DNA of 64,000 nt. Origin: Pseudomonadota bacterium. Its GTDB lineage: Bacteria > Desulfobacterota > Desulfovibrionia > Desulfovibrionales > Desulfovibrionaceae. The stretch's first letter is position 1. Every line of letters starts with the position of its first letter. Made by a program: the position numbers and the translations under genes. Positions 24,738-32,985 of the stretch are shown one piece after another. The notes below the pieces were generated by a model. It searched no databases, was not told the origin of the DNA, and worked only from the letters and a program-made list of their open reading frames with translations. The stretch is taken from positions 1 to 64,000 of the forward strand of contig JAEYTO010000024.1 of assembly GCA_023433925.1 (NCBI GenBank). Reading direction: 5' to 3'.

Positions 24738-27092
24738 TTATGCGACATACAGCAAGTTTTGCAGGTCAATCACGGCTTGGCGAAGCTTCTCGGGTCCCCC
24801 GAACAAGCGAACAATTTCCCTAGGGTTGCCGTGGTCGGCGATGGGCGGCACGTGCAGCACATGCGGCAAGGTAAACTGCGCATCGCCGTGCTCGGCGTAC
24901 TTCTCCAGCAACTCTTCAAGTATTTGCCGCGCCTCGGGTCCGTACTGGCCGAAGAAGTCCTTGCGCTTGTCCTTGAGCTGGCGCGCACGCTCCCGGCGGG
25001 TGCGCAGGGGCGCGTTGTAGGCCAGGTGGCACAGTAGGTCAAAGGGGTCGGCTTCGGGCTGGTTCGTGGCCTCGGCCAGGGCCTCGAAACTGACTCCGCG
25101 CTCTTCCAGCCGGCGGATGATTTCGGACCGCTTGATCGGGTCGGCCCACTGCGCGCGCAGTTCCGGCGCGGAGGGCACCAGCATGCGCACGTTATCAGCT
25201 GCATAGTCCGTGTAGCGCACGACGCGAAGTTGCTTGCCATCAGGATCGAGTTCATAGACAAGGTGCGCCGCAACCTCGACTTGGCCGCCATCGAAGTAGA
25301 ACTTCCTTGGCTGACCTGTGAGCGGCTCGACGATTTCAGACCCCTCCGGCACCTCTTCGTCATCCATCCCGATGACAAAGGCCACGGACTTGGTCTGGCC
25401 CTGCTCGTCCACCTGTTCTTCGGTCACTTTCGTTGGGTCACCATCGAAGGTTGGATCCGCAAAAAGGTGTGTGGCCGAACCGGTGTAATCGAGGATGTTG
25501 AACCACAGCTTATTGTAGTCGTCACGTACACGCGTACCCCGACCGATAATCTGCTTGAACTCGCTCATGGACCCGACCACGCGGGCCAGCACGACGTTCT
25601 TGCACGTAGGAGCGTCCACGCCCGTGGTCAAGAGCTGGGATGTCGTCAGGATGGCCGGCGCTTTCGTGTCCACATCTTGGAAGCGGCTCAGGTGTCCCCG
25701 GCCAATGTCGCCCTCGTCGGCGGTGACACGACACACGTAGTCGGGGTGCTGAGTCATTAGGTCGCTGTTCAGGTTGGACAACGCCGTGCGCATCTCGCTC
25801 GCGTGCTCCTGGTCCACGCAAAACACGATGGTCTTTGCGTAGCGGTCGGTCTTGCGCAAGAAGTCCGTCAGGTGCTGGGCAATGGCCTGGGTTCGCGCCC
25901 GCAGGGCGACCACGCGTTCGAAGTCCCTGGTCAGATACTCGCCGTCCGGGATAGGGCGGCCGTAGCGGTCCAGGTCGTCCTTGCTGGGTCGCCAGCCAGC
26001 GGCATCCCACTCGGTCACGACCCGGTGCACGCGGTAAGGAGCCAGGAAGCCGTCCTCGATGCCCTGCCGCAAGCTGTACTCGTAGATGGGGTCGCCGAAG
26101 TATTCGTAGGTGTCGCGGTTGTCTTCGCGCAGCGGGGTAGCCGTCATACCGAGCTGAAAGGCGGGCTCGAAGTATTCCAGGATGCTGCGCCAGGAGCTGT
26201 CGTTGCGCGCACTGCCCCGGTGACATTCGTCCACGATGACCAGGTCGAAGAAATCAGGCGAAAAGGAGCGGAACAGGCCGATACGCCGCTCGTCCTCGGC
26301 CAACGCTTGGTAGATGGCGAAATACATCTCCCGACTTTTGACCACCTGGCCAGACTCGATTTTGCAGCGGGCATCGCCAAAGGCGGCGAAGATGCCGTCC
26401 TTGGGCTGGTCCACGAGGATGTTCCGATCGGCCAAGTAAAGAATCTTCGGGCGGCGATGTTCGCCCGTGCGGTTCCAGCGCGAGTTCCACAGCTTCCAGC
26501 ATATCTGGAAGGCCACGAAGGTCTTGCCGGTGCCCGTGGCCATGGTCACTAGGAGCCGGCGTTCACCCTTCAGGACCGCTTCGACAACCCGGTTGATGGC
26601 AGTCTGCTGGTAGTAGCGCTCGTTCTTGCCAGCCAGGATGTTGAAGGGAGTGAGCAATCGGTCGGCAGTCTGCGGATTCTGAAGGCCGTTCCCGGCCCTG
26701 TAGCGCTGCCACAGGTCATGGGGACTCGGGTAGTCAGCGCGGTTTGTCTCCAGGCCGGTGAAGTAGTCGTATTCGATGATTTCGGGGCCGTTTGTCGCGT
26801 AGGCAAACTTCAGCCCCAGCATTTCGGCATAGTCCTTGGCCTGCTGTAGGCCATCTGCCGCCGTCTTGTGCTCGGCCTTGGCTTCGACAACCGCGATGGG
26901 GAAGTCGCGCGTGTAGCGCAGCAGGTAGTCCACCCGCTTGGGCGGCTTACGTATGAAACCTTTGCCCACAGGGATGATGCGGCCATCCGTAATCGTGCGC
27001 TGTTCAGCGATTGAATGAGGGTTGTCATCCCAACCTGCAGTTTGCAGCTTGGGAACAATGTGCTTTCGACAGGTGTCGGCTTCGGTGGGCAT
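24738..27092 (-). CDS. hsdR: Type I restriction endonuclease/translocase subunit
   Basis: A 784-residue HsdR. The N-terminal PD-(D/E)XK nuclease region reads VDYLLRY ... IAVVEAKAE. The helicase core follows: Walker A MATGTGKTFVAFQ, Walker B VDECHRGSA, TATPLRE, and the motif VI region QIIGRGTRVRDD. It translocates and cuts unmethylated DNA. First gene of hsdR-M-S-mrr. The ATG at 27092 has only a weak ribosome site; a TTG at 27116 is an alternative. The operon is GC-rich compared with other island genes, so it was probably gained separately. Confidence 0.93.
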   Translation of the reverse strand: MPTEADTCRKHIVPKLQTAGWDDNPHSIAEQRTITDGRIIPVGKGFIRKPPKRVDYLLRYTRDFPIAVVEAKAEHKTAADGLQQAKDYAEMLGLKFAYATNGPEIIEYDYFTGLETNRADYPSPHDLWQRYRAGNGLQNPQTADRLLTPFNILAGKNERYYQQTAINRVVEAVLKGERRLLVTMATGTGKTFVAFQICWKLWNSRWNRTGEHRRPKILYLADRNILVDQPKDGIFAAFGDARCKIESGQVVKSREMYFAIYQALAEDERRIGLFRSFSPDFFDLVIVDECHRGSARNDSSWRSILEYFEPAFQLGMTATPLREDNRDTYEYFGDPIYEYSLRQGIEDGFLAPYRVHRVVTEWDAAGWRPSKDDLDRYGRPIPDGEYLTRDFERVVALRARTQAIAQHLTDFLRKTDRYAKTIVFCVDQEHASEMRTALSNLNSDLMTQHPDYVCRVTADEGDIGRGHLSRFQDVDTKAPAILTTSQLLTTGVDAPTCKNVVLARVVGSMSEFKQIIGRGTRVRDDYNKLWFNILDYTGSATHLFADPTFDGDPTKVTEEQVDEQGQTKSVAFVIGMDDEEVPEGSEIVEPLTGQPRKFYFDGGQVEVAAHLVYELDPDGKQLRVVRYTDYAADNVRMLVPSAPELRAQWADPIKRSEIIRRLEERGVSFEALAEATNQPEADPFDLLCHLAYNAPLRTRRERARQLKDKRKDFFGQYGPEARQILEELLEKYAEHGDAQFTLPHVLHVPPIADHGNPREIVRLFGGPEKLRQAVIDLQNLLYVA

Positions 27093-27373
27093 GATGAACA
27101 CCTGGGCTTGAGCCAAAAGCCTTGATGTGGGCTCGTTAGTCGGTCAGAATTCCGTACCAGTTCATGTCATGAGCTTCAAGGTGCATGAGAAGTTCCCATG
27201 CAAGTTCCTAGTCGATCTTGGCACTTCGCAATTTGCATTAAGCATGATAGGTCACCTCAGTTTTAATCGACAATAATTCGCTATCTGCTTGCTGGTAAAA
27301 GCATCAATTCCGATTAGGCTCTGTCTCTGGTAAATGATGGGCACATCGGAATTTGACAGGGGTGAGGACGAGA

Positions 27374-27955
27374 ATGAATTTGGACAAACTGAAGACTACC
27401 CTGGATTCGCACGCAAAGTGGCTTTCAAGTGATGGCCTTGAAGGGCAGCAAGCCAACTTTTCTGGAATGGACCTGCAAAGCGTAGACCTTCATGGCGTGG
27501 ACCTCCGAAAAGCTTGGTTTATGGATACTGATCTTCGGGGGGCGAATCTTGAAAATGCGACCTTTACTGGCGCTAGTTTTAGTGGAGCAAAATTCACTGG
27601 CGCATATCTTCAAGGCACTGATTTTCGCGGTGCAGATTTAAGCATAGCAGTGGATTTTCAAGGAGCAAAGCTCCAGGATGCCAATTTCGAAGGAGCAATG
27701 GTAGTAGGCGCAGACTTCAAAGGAGCTGATCTCAGAGGCGCTGACCTCAGGGCAGACTTACGGCACGCTTGTTTTCGAGAGGCTGACCTCCGTAATGCTA
27801 ATCTCGCGGGGGCTTGGCTCCTCGAAACCGACCTGCGCGGTGCACAGCTCACAAACGCAATCCTATTCGAGAGAAGCCTTCGGGGTGATTGCGTTTGGTT
27901 GATGGCCGACGGCCTAATTCATGCAAATATTTTAGAGAAAGAGCCAGGCAATTAA
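27374..27955 (+). CDS. Pentapeptide-repeat protein
   Basis: A 193-residue protein. From about residue 30 to 175 it is built of A(D/N)LxX-type five-residue units (DLRGANLENATFTGASFSGA and so on), which fold into a right-handed square beta-helix. Some members mimic DNA and protect gyrase; most have no known role. It is divergent from hsdR, with a 281-bp control region between. A role in protecting DNA or topoisomerase against the linked restriction system is conceivable but unsupported. ATG 27374 follows TGAGGACG. Confidence 0.85.
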   Translation: MNLDKLKTTLDSHAKWLSSDGLEGQQANFSGMDLQSVDLHGVDLRKAWFMDTDLRGANLENATFTGASFSGAKFTGAYLQGTDFRGADLSIAVDFQGAKLQDANFEGAMVVGADFKGADLRGADLRADLRHACFREADLRNANLAGAWLLETDLRGAQLTNAILFERSLRGDCVWLMADGLIHANILEKEPGN

Positions 27956-27974
27956 TCAAGAGCTGAGGAGCTAA

Positions 27975-28031
27975 ATGAAGCTGGCGTTCATTATTTCAAA
28001 CATCGACGCCCTTACCAACAAACTGGTATAA
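27975..28031 (+). CDS. Very short frame with strong ribosome site, possible leader or gene remnant
   Basis: GAGGAG sits 5 nt before an ATG that opens an 18-codon frame, MKLAFIISNIDALTNKLV. It looks like the natural N-terminus of a longer protein cut off by TAA. It may be a truncated gene or a small leader for the following gene at 28080. Confidence 0.25.
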   Translation: MKLAFIISNIDALTNKLV

Positions 28032-28079
28032 ATAGACAATCTATTGTCAGCGCTAAGCGATGTCGAAATGAGGGAGACC

Positions 28080-28382
28080 ATGGCAGTATACGTTGACAAT
28101 ATGCGGATCGCATGGCGAGGCAAGTTCTGGTGTCACTTGGTTGCCGATACAATTTATGAACTTCACGAGTTCGCTGCAAGCCTAAATCTACCGATTTCAT
28201 GGTTTCACCGCAAGGCTTCACATCCACATTACGACATAACTGTTGAAGTACGCTCTAAGGCAATTGAGCTTGGCGCCGAAGAAGCAGATAGGCGCGTCGT
28301 TCTAAAAATAGCAAAAACATTGAAATTGCAGCATAGCAAGCCAACTTCATTATCACAGCATACACAACTTCCGCTTGCTTAA
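28080..28382 (+). CDS. DUF4031 domain protein
   Basis: A 100-residue protein whose core (MAVYVDNMRIAWRGKFWCHL, then ELHEFAASLNLPISWFH and SHPHYDITVEVRSKAIELGA) matches the DUF4031 family, found in phages and mobile elements. The conserved His, Asp and Tyr residues suggest a small enzyme or nucleic-acid binder, but no function is known. The start ATG 28080 follows GAGGGAG; an upstream in-frame TTG (28044) is less likely. Confidence 0.82.
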   Translation: MAVYVDNMRIAWRGKFWCHLVADTIYELHEFAASLNLPISWFHRKASHPHYDITVEVRSKAIELGAEEADRRVVLKIAKTLKLQHSKPTSLSQHTQLPLA

Positions 28383-28434
28383 CTTCATTATACAATAAGG
28401 TTAGCATTTATAAGGAACAATAGGCAGGCTCAAA

Positions 28435-28764
28435 TTGGAAATAGCATTCATCACTAAAGAGTTACGAGAGCTATGCCTTAACGAAGAAACTGCCACTAGA
28501 GCTCTCGGTTCAAATGCAGCCGAAGCCTTAAAGAAGCGACTTGCCGACATAAATGCTGCAGAGTGGATTACAGAAGTATTAGCTGGCCGTCCAAAACGTT
28601 ACAAATCATCTGAATCAGAAGGCTATATCTTCGAACTAGATAGCGGCCTTATATTAAAAGTTATTCCGAATCATCTTAAACAGCGTATTGATGTTAACCA
28701 TCAGGTTGATTGGACCAAGGTGCGACGCGTAAAAGTTGTTTTCGTGGGGGAGCGAGATGCATAG
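28435..28764 (+). CDS. HigB-like toxin (RelE/ParE superfamily)
   Basis: A 109-residue basic protein resembling HigB-type mRNA-cleaving toxins: TKELRELCLNEETATRALGS N-terminus, a helical hairpin, and a beta-sheet core (SEGYIFELDSGLILKVIPNH, VRRVKVVFVG). It overlaps its partner gene by 8 bp, the tight coupling usual for toxin-antitoxin pairs. The start is most likely TTG 28435 with AGGCAGG upstream. The toxin-first order is typical of higBA. Confidence 0.72.
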   Translation: MEIAFITKELRELCLNEETATRALGSNAAEALKKRLADINAAEWITEVLAGRPKRYKSSESEGYIFELDSGLILKVIPNHLKQRIDVNHQVDWTKVRRVKVVFVGERDA

Positions 28765-29845
28765 AACCTATTCTTTTAGCCCAGATTGGGTATCTCCACC
28801 AGGCGCTACTGTCTTGGACCTAATGGAAGAGCGTAGGGTCTCTATAAAAGATTTCGCCATTGAAACACGGCGGAGTACCAATGCAGTTGCGCGATTTCTC
28901 AATGGCATTGAACCGCTTACAAACGACTGGGCAATTCAACTAACTCAATATTTTGGTGCCTCAATAGACTTCTGGCTACGCCGAGAAGAACAATATCGAA
29001 ATGGGCTTTTGCGACTGTATAAAGAGAAAAACCAGAAACATGCTATTGAATGGCTAAATGAAATACCGACTAAGGATATGCAACTTTTTGGCTGGATACC
29101 TAAGAGTGAATCCAAAGAGGATCTTTTATTAACAATTTTTTCATTCTTCGGAGTTACATCAGTTGAGTCTTGGCGAGATCGGTATGCTGATATTACCGAA
29201 TCCATAGCATATCGGACCAGCACTGCATTTGAAATTAAAACAGGCTCCGTTGCCACATGGATACGACAAGGTGAAATCCTCGCGCAAGAAATAGATTGCA
29301 GTCCCTGGAATCCAAAATTGTTCAGGGAATCTTTACCGCTAATGCGGGATTTAACAAAAATTTCTGAGCCACAGGTTTTTCTGCCGAAGCTTGTTGAACT
29401 ATGCTCGCGCTGCGGCGTAGCAGTCGTGATTGCACCATTGCCCAATGGTTGCAGAGCAAGCGGAGCAACAAAGTTTATTTCATCAGATAAAGCCTTAATG
29501 CTTCTAAGTTTCCGATATCTTTCTGATGATCAATTTTGGTTCACAGTATTTCATGAGGCAGGACATCTGTTACTTCATGCCAAGGATGGTGTTTTTTTGG
29601 AAGGCGTTGCGGATTCAACTGAAAAGGCTGAAGCAGAGGCAAATAATTTTGCCCTTTCGGCCTTATTTACAAAAGCTGGTTTGGAGCAATTAAAAACATT
29701 AACCTTAACCAATTTGTCTATTGCTAGGTTTGCAAGACGTTTAGGGATATCAGCTGGCTTGGTTGTTGGGCAACTTCAGAAGATGGAGAGAATACCTTTT
29801 AAACATTTCAACTTTTTGAAACGTCATTACAAATGGATTGAATAG
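28757..29845 (+). CDS. HigA-like antitoxin fused to an ImmA/IrrE metallopeptidase domain
   Basis: A 362-residue protein. Residues about 15-80 are a HigA/XRE helix-turn-helix (VLDLMEERRVSIKDFAIETR and NGIEPLTNDWAIQLTQYFGA). The C-terminal half holds an ImmA/IrrE (M78) zinc peptidase motif HEAGHLLLH at 266-274, with a downstream acidic helix (EKAEAEANNFA) supplying the third ligand. In related systems the peptidase cleaves a repressor to switch genes on. Here repressor/antitoxin and peptidase are one chain, suggesting self-cleavage or damage-sensing release of the toxin, which is inference. Confidence 0.82.
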   Translation: MHRTYSFSPDWVSPPGATVLDLMEERRVSIKDFAIETRRSTNAVARFLNGIEPLTNDWAIQLTQYFGASIDFWLRREEQYRNGLLRLYKEKNQKHAIEWLNEIPTKDMQLFGWIPKSESKEDLLLTIFSFFGVTSVESWRDRYADITESIAYRTSTAFEIKTGSVATWIRQGEILAQEIDCSPWNPKLFRESLPLMRDLTKISEPQVFLPKLVELCSRCGVAVVIAPLPNGCRASGATKFISSDKALMLLSFRYLSDDQFWFTVFHEAGHLLLHAKDGVFLEGVADSTEKAEAEANNFALSALFTKAGLEQLKTLTLTNLSIARFARRLGISAGLVVGQLQKMERIPFKHFNFLKRHYKWIE

Positions 29846-29908
29846 AACTGGAACAGGGTTAGAATCCAGACTACGTCCTTGAAGGTGAATGCAAATTGAC
29901 CCGCTAGT

Positions 29909-30847
29909 TTAACCGTGAAATCTAATATAAATGTCCGGGCTCTTCTGCCAGTTACAGAGAGAGTCTTCCATCTCCTGCATTCCTACACACAAGTGCCCAG
30001 CGAGAATACCTATCCGCCTTTCCAATTCGTTTATAGCAAGTCTTTCGCCACGAGCTTCCTGAAACATGAGACTTGCGCCTTCAACTGGACCAGTAGCACC
30101 ATGGAGATAAGCTGAATCGGGCCGAATTTGAGCCAGCTCCAATTTGCCTAACATCGTAAGATAATCAAATCGCGCAGTACGACCAAAGGAAATGACGTTC
30201 CTCATTGTCCGATAAAGCCAACGAAAAGATTCTTCCGGACTCCCGTCAGTAGAGCTAATCGCCATATTAAAAAGCTGTGAATGCCCTCCATATTCTTCAA
30301 TCCAATTAATATATGAAGCAATCGCATCCCCAGTACCATTTCTACGATAGGCTGAAAGACTTTGGTACTTGCGATGATTACCAAAGCCCCGACGATCTCC
30401 ACGAGATATTTCACCTTCGTGATCATTTAACCATTCCCGGAATCCTTGAATATCAGACTTTGTATTATTAAAGGTCCAAGGATCACGAGTGCCAAGTGCC
30501 GAGTATACTTCTCTTATATAGCGATAACCAGATACTGAGTGCTTACCGAAGTGGACAAATAGGAACACAAGCCAGCAGGCCTCATCGATATTACCCCAGC
30601 GCTTATAAAGGATTGATGCCCTAATAGGATCAAACATTTCGCTCAATCCACTTACACGACTTTCATGAATATTTCTTTCTAAAATGGTTTTAATAAACTT
30701 TACCCGTCGAATACTATCTATTAACTGCAGAACATAGATCTCCCGTCTATTTGGGTGACTGATTCCTGGCAGCAGAAAGGACTTTTGCTCACAACTAAGA
30801 AGCCCTTGCTGTAGCTGCTCAGCCAATGGCCTTTCATGCTTTCTCAC
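29909..30847 (-). CDS. Alpha-glutamyl/putrescinyl-thymine pyrophosphorylase-like protein (clade 3 type)
   Basis: A 312-residue protein (GTG start with AGGAG 7 nt upstream; ATG 30874 is an alternative). Distinct blocks are FLFVHFGKHSVSGYRYIREV (about 95-114), GFGNHRKYQSL (154-164), FGRTARFDYLTMLGKL (221-236) and GATGP (250-254). From memory these match the aGPT-Pplase clade 3 family, distant relatives of HhH DNA glycosylases predicted to act on hypermodified thymine. No search was run. Its start lies within the end of the UDG-like gene, so the two are translationally coupled. It is the last gene of the cassette. Confidence 0.7.
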   Translation of the reverse strand: MRKHERPLAEQLQQGLLSCEQKSFLLPGISHPNRREIYVLQLIDSIRRVKFIKTILERNIHESRVSGLSEMFDPIRASILYKRWGNIDEACWLVFLFVHFGKHSVSGYRYIREVYSALGTRDPWTFNNTKSDIQGFREWLNDHEGEISRGDRRGFGNHRKYQSLSAYRRNGTGDAIASYINWIEEYGGHSQLFNMAISSTDGSPEESFRWLYRTMRNVISFGRTARFDYLTMLGKLELAQIRPDSAYLHGATGPVEGASLMFQEARGERLAINELERRIGILAGHLCVGMQEMEDSLCNWQKSPDIYIRFHG

Positions 30848-31670
30848 AACTGAACTCCTGCTCTTTTGCAACATGAACAATCCAATTTCGAATACTTCTA
30901 ATTACCTTGGTTGTAATTCCATAACTACTTTGAATATTATGACTGTAGCCCAATATAAGAATTTCTTTATTAAGTGGGCTGTCGCTGATCGATTTAATTC
31001 TGCCTTTGTAGGCATACCCTTTAATGCATTTTCCGTTCTCCCTATTCAACACCCAATCCGGCATTTCTTGACAACTAAGTTTCACACCAGCCAATTGTTC
31101 AAAATTTTTAACAACACTAACTCCATTTAGGATTAAGATACGTATACATGAATACTGGAGCAAGCATGAGAGTGTTGGAATTCCTATCGCAAGCAATTCA
31201 TTTCGCTGCTGGAGACTTAACGAAGACCATTTGTTGCTTGTAGCAAATGGAACAAGATCTAAATGGCACGCTGGGAAAAAATTATTATAGAATGATACTC
31301 CCAATCCAATAATTACCTTATCAAGCTTTTTAAACCATTGATTATATGGTTTCCCATTTAGTGAAAAATATTGATCATAAGAATTAATTACTTTGAGCAA
31401 ACCGGTATCTGAAGCATCTTTCCATGAATTAATTTTCAAAGTCCTGAGGGTCTCAAACCTATTATTGGGAACGATTAGCTCTTGACCATGCTTATCCACA
31501 AATTCTAAATTACTAGGATTAAGCCCTAGTGTAGCAACTGCACTATCGAGTACTGAACCAAAGAAGAGTACTGGCGATGCCCAGGGGATAATACTAAGTG
31601 CTTCAGCCTTATCCGAAGACAGAATAGAAATCTGTCTTTTGAGTTCAGCCAAATAGATGCCCTTATTCAA
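30834..31670 (-). CDS. Uracil-DNA-glycosylase-superfamily-like protein
   Basis: A 278-residue protein. GLNPS at 49-53 followed by EFVD matches the UDG active-site motif A, HLDLVPFAT at 136-144 follows a core strand, ILILNGVSVV near 178-187 forms another, and GYSHNIQSSYG near 241-251 sits where UDGs carry their second, DNA-intercalating His motif. The start is TTG 31670 behind GGAGG. It lies between the thymidylate-synthase-like and pyrophosphorylase-like genes. It may recognise or excise a modified base, or act on the nucleotide. The family is assigned by motif only. Confidence 0.65.
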   Translation of the reverse strand: MNKGIYLAELKRQISILSSDKAEALSIIPWASPVLFFGSVLDSAVATLGLNPSNLEFVDKHGQELIVPNNRFETLRTLKINSWKDASDTGLLKVINSYDQYFSLNGKPYNQWFKKLDKVIIGLGVSFYNNFFPACHLDLVPFATSNKWSSLSLQQRNELLAIGIPTLSCLLQYSCIRILILNGVSVVKNFEQLAGVKLSCQEMPDWVLNRENGKCIKGYAYKGRIKSISDSPLNKEILILGYSHNIQSSYGITTKVIRSIRNWIVHVAKEQEFSCEKA

Positions 31671-31697
31671 TGATCCTCCGATTCTATCTCAATCTTA

Positions 31698-32657
31698 TCA
31701 CGTTCTTTTTGCGCTAAGAGCATCCACTTTGGAATCTACAAAAATTATATATGGACAATTTCCCATTTTTTTCCGAACAGCAATCAACTCTGATAAATTC
31801 TCATTCCTATAGTGTCGATATGCTTGAAGCAATAAACAAATCTGCCGCCAATAATCCTGCAAGCTACCTATATCAAAATCGACTGATGCATCTGTTCGTA
31901 GAAGCTTTTCATACTCAAGAATTCTTGCAATTGATACCCATGGATCACCCTCAGGCATCCTGGGCATAGCAATTTTTGATTGCCAAGCCTCACTTAAATA
32001 CAGCCTTGCTCCTTCGTAATGCCTGCTATACAAATGAAGACTTCCTACAGCATGCTTATACTCGCCCATTTCGACACCAACGCTCTTTGCAACTATTTCC
32101 TGAAACATAGTAAATGCAAAAACATCATGCGGTAATCCAAGATATGCATCATTTGAACGCATGTTAACAAACATATTAAGCTTATTGTCACGTATCAAAA
32201 ACTGCCATGTGCACGTGCATGGAATTGAATCATGGCTTAAATCAGAAGCATCAAACAACTGAACAACTGCCCTTCGAGAAGATTTCCAACTTTTTAATAA
32301 TGTTATAACCGTTTCTACTTGATTGTTACCATTATAGTTAAAAAGACGCTCGCCATACCCACTGCGAACAGTTAGGCCATCTTTCGTTTCATCTTTGTAT
32401 ACATTTGGAACATAATAATCTATGAAATCAATTTTGTTTTCACCAGACAGGTACCAAAGTGTCTCACCAATTGCACTGAACAGCTTACCCTTCATTTCGC
32501 TTCGACTAAACCGTGCAAGTGGATTTTTTAAATGGAGCACAACACCGAATAGTTCTGAGAACTTGCCTCTTCTAGCTTCATAAGTCGGCTCAATTTTAAT
32601 TAAATAACTAAATACTCCCCGCAATAGGTCATCTAAATTATCTTCAACAATATACAT
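31698..32657 (-). CDS. Thymidylate-synthase-family enzyme, likely deoxycytidylate-type (Asp at Asn177 position)
   Basis: A 319-residue ThyA-fold enzyme. Conserved sites: Glu65 (GETLWYLSG), Arg128/Arg129 (phosphate), catalytic Cys147 in PCTCTWQF, Arg167-Ser168-Asp170, and His208/Tyr210 (HLYSRH). The stretch that reads LGLPFN in thymidylate synthase is LGLPHD here, putting Asp178 where Asn177 selects uracil. T4 dCMP hydroxymethylase carries the same Asn-to-Asp change, so dCMP is the more likely substrate. First gene of the three-gene cassette. Which product (methyl or hydroxymethyl) cannot be told. Confidence 0.85.
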   Translation of the reverse strand: MYIVEDNLDDLLRGVFSYLIKIEPTYEARRGKFSELFGVVLHLKNPLARFSRSEMKGKLFSAIGETLWYLSGENKIDFIDYYVPNVYKDETKDGLTVRSGYGERLFNYNGNNQVETVITLLKSWKSSRRAVVQLFDASDLSHDSIPCTCTWQFLIRDNKLNMFVNMRSNDAYLGLPHDVFAFTMFQEIVAKSVGVEMGEYKHAVGSLHLYSRHYEGARLYLSEAWQSKIAMPRMPEGDPWVSIARILEYEKLLRTDASVDFDIGSLQDYWRQICLLLQAYRHYRNENLSELIAVRKKMGNCPYIIFVDSKVDALSAKRT

Positions 32658-32985
32658 AAATTTCTCTACTGCAGCTTTTGATGCTATGCTGCCTATTAAA
32701 AAAGATTAGCAACTTGGCAATAACTTACGAGATACATACCCCATACAACCTGTCTGATAAAAACATGTCGAAAAACCTTTACCTTTACATCGCCAAACTA
32801 TAACCTTTGCTCTCCCTCATGCATTTCCGATCCCTTATATATAAACAAGAGGTTTATTTCATAACTGAACTCAAAACATAATTCTATTAAATTTTTACTC
32901 ATCAACAAATTAAAAAAACGCATGATGACTCCTTTAACTTTAACTTCCTCAGTATGTGATAAAATTTCCGTTCATTCATCAATCA
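32658..32985. other. AT-rich control region between integrase and modification cassette
   Basis: 328 bp without a gene and among the most AT-rich sequence in the window. It contains the candidate promoter at 32693-32720 (minus) for the cassette and T/A runs. It also follows the 3' end of the integrase gene, so any integrase terminator would lie here; none is obvious. Confidence 0.5.
32693..32720 (-). promoter_or_regulatory. Candidate promoter of the modification cassette
   Basis: On the minus strand TTGCCA, 16-bp spacer, TAATAG, about 40 bp upstream of the thymidylate-synthase-like start. Confidence 0.4.

Noticed and set aside
31698..32657. Simple calling of the island gene as the housekeeping thymidylate synthase
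   Set aside because: The Asn177 position is Asp, the PCH motif is PCT, and the gene is tied to glycosylase-like partners, so a housekeeping dTMP role is unlikely.
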